Shown: one piece after another, positions 13,054 through 13,882 of the stretch
Position numbering within the stretch: position 1 is the stretch's first letter
Layout of the letters: the number at the start of each line of letters is the position of its first letter
NCBI GenBank assembly: GCA_050331715.1
Contig: JBHJGO010000098.1
Location: 1 to 13,882 of the forward strand
Length of the DNA: 13,882 bases
Direction: 5' to 3'
Source: JBHJGO01 sp050331715
Lineage (GTDB): Bacteria; Cyanobacteriota; Cyanobacteriia; Cyanobacteriales; Microcoleaceae
Made by a program: the position numbers and the translations under genes
The notes under the pieces: model-generated
Told to the model about the DNA's origin: nothing
Seen by the model: only the letters and a program-made list of their open reading frames with translations
Database searches by the model: none

Positions 13054-13176
13054 AGGTTTAAATCTAAAGTTATTTCGGGCAATATTGAATACTGCATCAG
13101 TCTACCGTTTTTTGAGTCCGAGTAACCGTTGTCGAACTGATCCTGGTACGGGCTTGACCAATTTATGTGGTCGTAA

Positions 13177-13196
13177 CAACCATAACCAACCATAAC
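13177..13196 (-). promoter_or_regulatory. Perfect tandem 10-bp direct repeat upstream of the DUF937 gene
   Basis: On the minus strand GTTATGGTTG occurs twice head to tail, followed by the partial GTTACGAC (the first bases overlap the second unit). It is about 125 bp before the start codon at 13053. The arrangement fits a transcription factor site with one-turn spacing; the factor is unknown. Confidence 0.4.
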
Positions 13197-13211
13197 TTTG
13201 TGTCAGATGCA

Positions 13212-13262
13212 GGAGGTCTGGGGCTTTCGCCCCAGGAAGGGAGTCGTTCTCTCTTCACCTCC
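13212..13262. repeat. 51-bp element folding as a gap-free three-way junction
   Basis: Outer stem GGAGGT/ACCTCC (13212-13217 with 13257-13262) encloses two hairpins with no unpaired base between them. The first is CTGGGGC-TTTC-GCCCCAG (13218-13235). The second is GAAGGGAG-TCGTT-CTCTCTTC (13236-13256), with one wobble. All but nine loop bases pair, 21 pairs in total. On the minus strand the first loop becomes a GAAA tetraloop of the stable GNRA class. It may be a palindromic mobile repeat, a structured RNA or a cruciform site. Confidence 0.65.
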
Positions 13263-13322
13263 GAAACACCTTTCAATCCATTGCGTTTCAATCAATTGTG
13301 TGTAGTCATCCGATTACATGGG

Positions 13323-13754
13323 TTAGAAATTGAATCCTTCTCGTGTTGTTCTGAACTTTTCAAAATCTTCATCCTCTTGTAAGGGTCGATTGGAAAGATC
13401 GTTTGGAAGGATCTGAGATTTCTCCAGAGATAGTGGATTCTCAGAACCCAATTCGATTGCCCCGACATCAATCGCATCACCTGATACAGGATAGAGAACT
13501 TCATCTAGAACTTCATCAGTTCCTGCATCAACAGCTGGCGAATTGGGCGTGAGGCGAAAATCCTGATTCTCCATATCCAGGAAGCCAATGGAGTCAACTT
13601 GTAGATTATCAATTTCTACAAAATCTACAACTCCTGTACCTCCTTTGCCAGTGACCAGATCTTCCACATCTCGACTCAGTAAGTTGTTCTTCAAAGTGAT
13701 GTTGCTAGCATCTTCAATTAGGCCTAGACGGAAGCTTTCGTTGGGGGTATCAAC
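13323..13754 (-). pseudogene. C-terminal remnant of a parallel beta-helix (choice-of-anchor Q type) protein
   Basis: The frame encodes about 143 residues after an in-frame stop (TAA at 13757-13755). The first part, NESFRLGLIEDASNITLKNN, has the look of an internal beta-helix rung. Later FRLTPNSPAVDAGTD and GDAIDVGAIELGS give the hallmark end of right-handed beta-helix surface proteins of the choice-of-anchor Q type. An acidic, probably disordered tail follows to TREGFNF. Intact relatives are several hundred residues long and secreted, so the N-terminus, signal peptide and most rungs are missing. No upstream ATG or ribosome site is visible; the only start in the relevant place is a TTG at 13694. 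A terminator of another leftward gene lies only 60 bp upstream. I read it as a deletion remnant. Confidence 0.7.
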
Positions 13755-13813
13755 TTAAGGCGAAAAAAGCCCATCTACGAATCCAGGTATAAATAAACAC
13801 ATAGCTTAAAAGT

Positions 13814-13842
13814 AAAAAAAGCTCTGCGGAAGATCCCAGAGC
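13814..13842 (-). terminator. Rho-independent terminator of a leftward gene lying right of the window
   Basis: Read on the minus strand, GCTCTGGGA pairs with TCC-G-CAGAGC around a TCT loop (one bulged G) and is followed directly by seven T residues (13820-13814). This is a textbook intrinsic terminator. It implies that a minus-strand gene ends just upstream, near or beyond the right edge of the window. Confidence 0.8.
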
Positions 13843-13882
13843 AATGTATCGTAACCCTTGCAAATCAAATCAGGGAACGATG

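Noticed and set aside
13271..13300. TTTCAATC repeated, resembling the end of some CRISPR repeats
   Set aside because: Only two short, unevenly spaced copies and no spacer-repeat periodicity. A similar string near 750 is also isolated.

Overview
The window reads as chromosomal DNA of a cyanobacterium, probably filamentous or Leptolyngbya-like, although the genus cannot be fixed from sequence alone. It carries photosystem I genes (psaL and the tiny psaI), three copies of the cyanobacterial HIP1 octamer GCGATCGC, a cyanobacteria-type TIGR03792 protein, and a remA-like gene near gmk. No rRNA, tRNA, transposase, integrase or CRISPR array was found.

Layout. 131-2055 (+): three tandem TerD-family stress genes, the first two about 70% identical and the third diverged. 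2112-3267 (-): remA-like regulator and guanylate kinase. 3414-3806 (-): a NUDIX hydrolase whose conserved N-terminus extends upstream of any normal start codon. 3946-5965 (+): a likely operon of a low-complexity protein with a 15-bp coding minisatellite, a beta-hydroxyacid dehydrogenase-like enzyme, and a small membrane protein overlapping it by 4 bp. 5924-8509 (-): an 861-residue CHAT protease, membrane segment and helical-repeat protein, converging on the operon with a 42-bp overlap. 8510-8992: gene-free but with strong inverted repeats. 8993-10417 (-): gnd. 10790-11239 (+): a protein of unknown function. 11400-12044 (-): psaL-psaI. 12229-13053 (-): a DUF937 protein with an EF-hand-like tail, closely followed by a TIGR03792 protein. 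13323-13754 (-): the C-terminal remnant of a beta-helix surface protein, just after a terminator.

How it fits together. Most of the window is core metabolism (nucleotide, pentose phosphate, photosynthesis) with small cyanobacterial genes between. The accessory candidates are the TerD triplet and the CHAT-TM-TPR protein. They are 4 kb apart with unrelated genes between, so I do not call them one system.

The least explained signals are non-coding. They include a 51-nt block that folds on paper into a gap-free three-way junction (13212-13262), two long hairpins in the 8510-8992 gap, and tandem 10-13 bp direct repeats directly upstream of three genes. All pairings and counts were done by eye.
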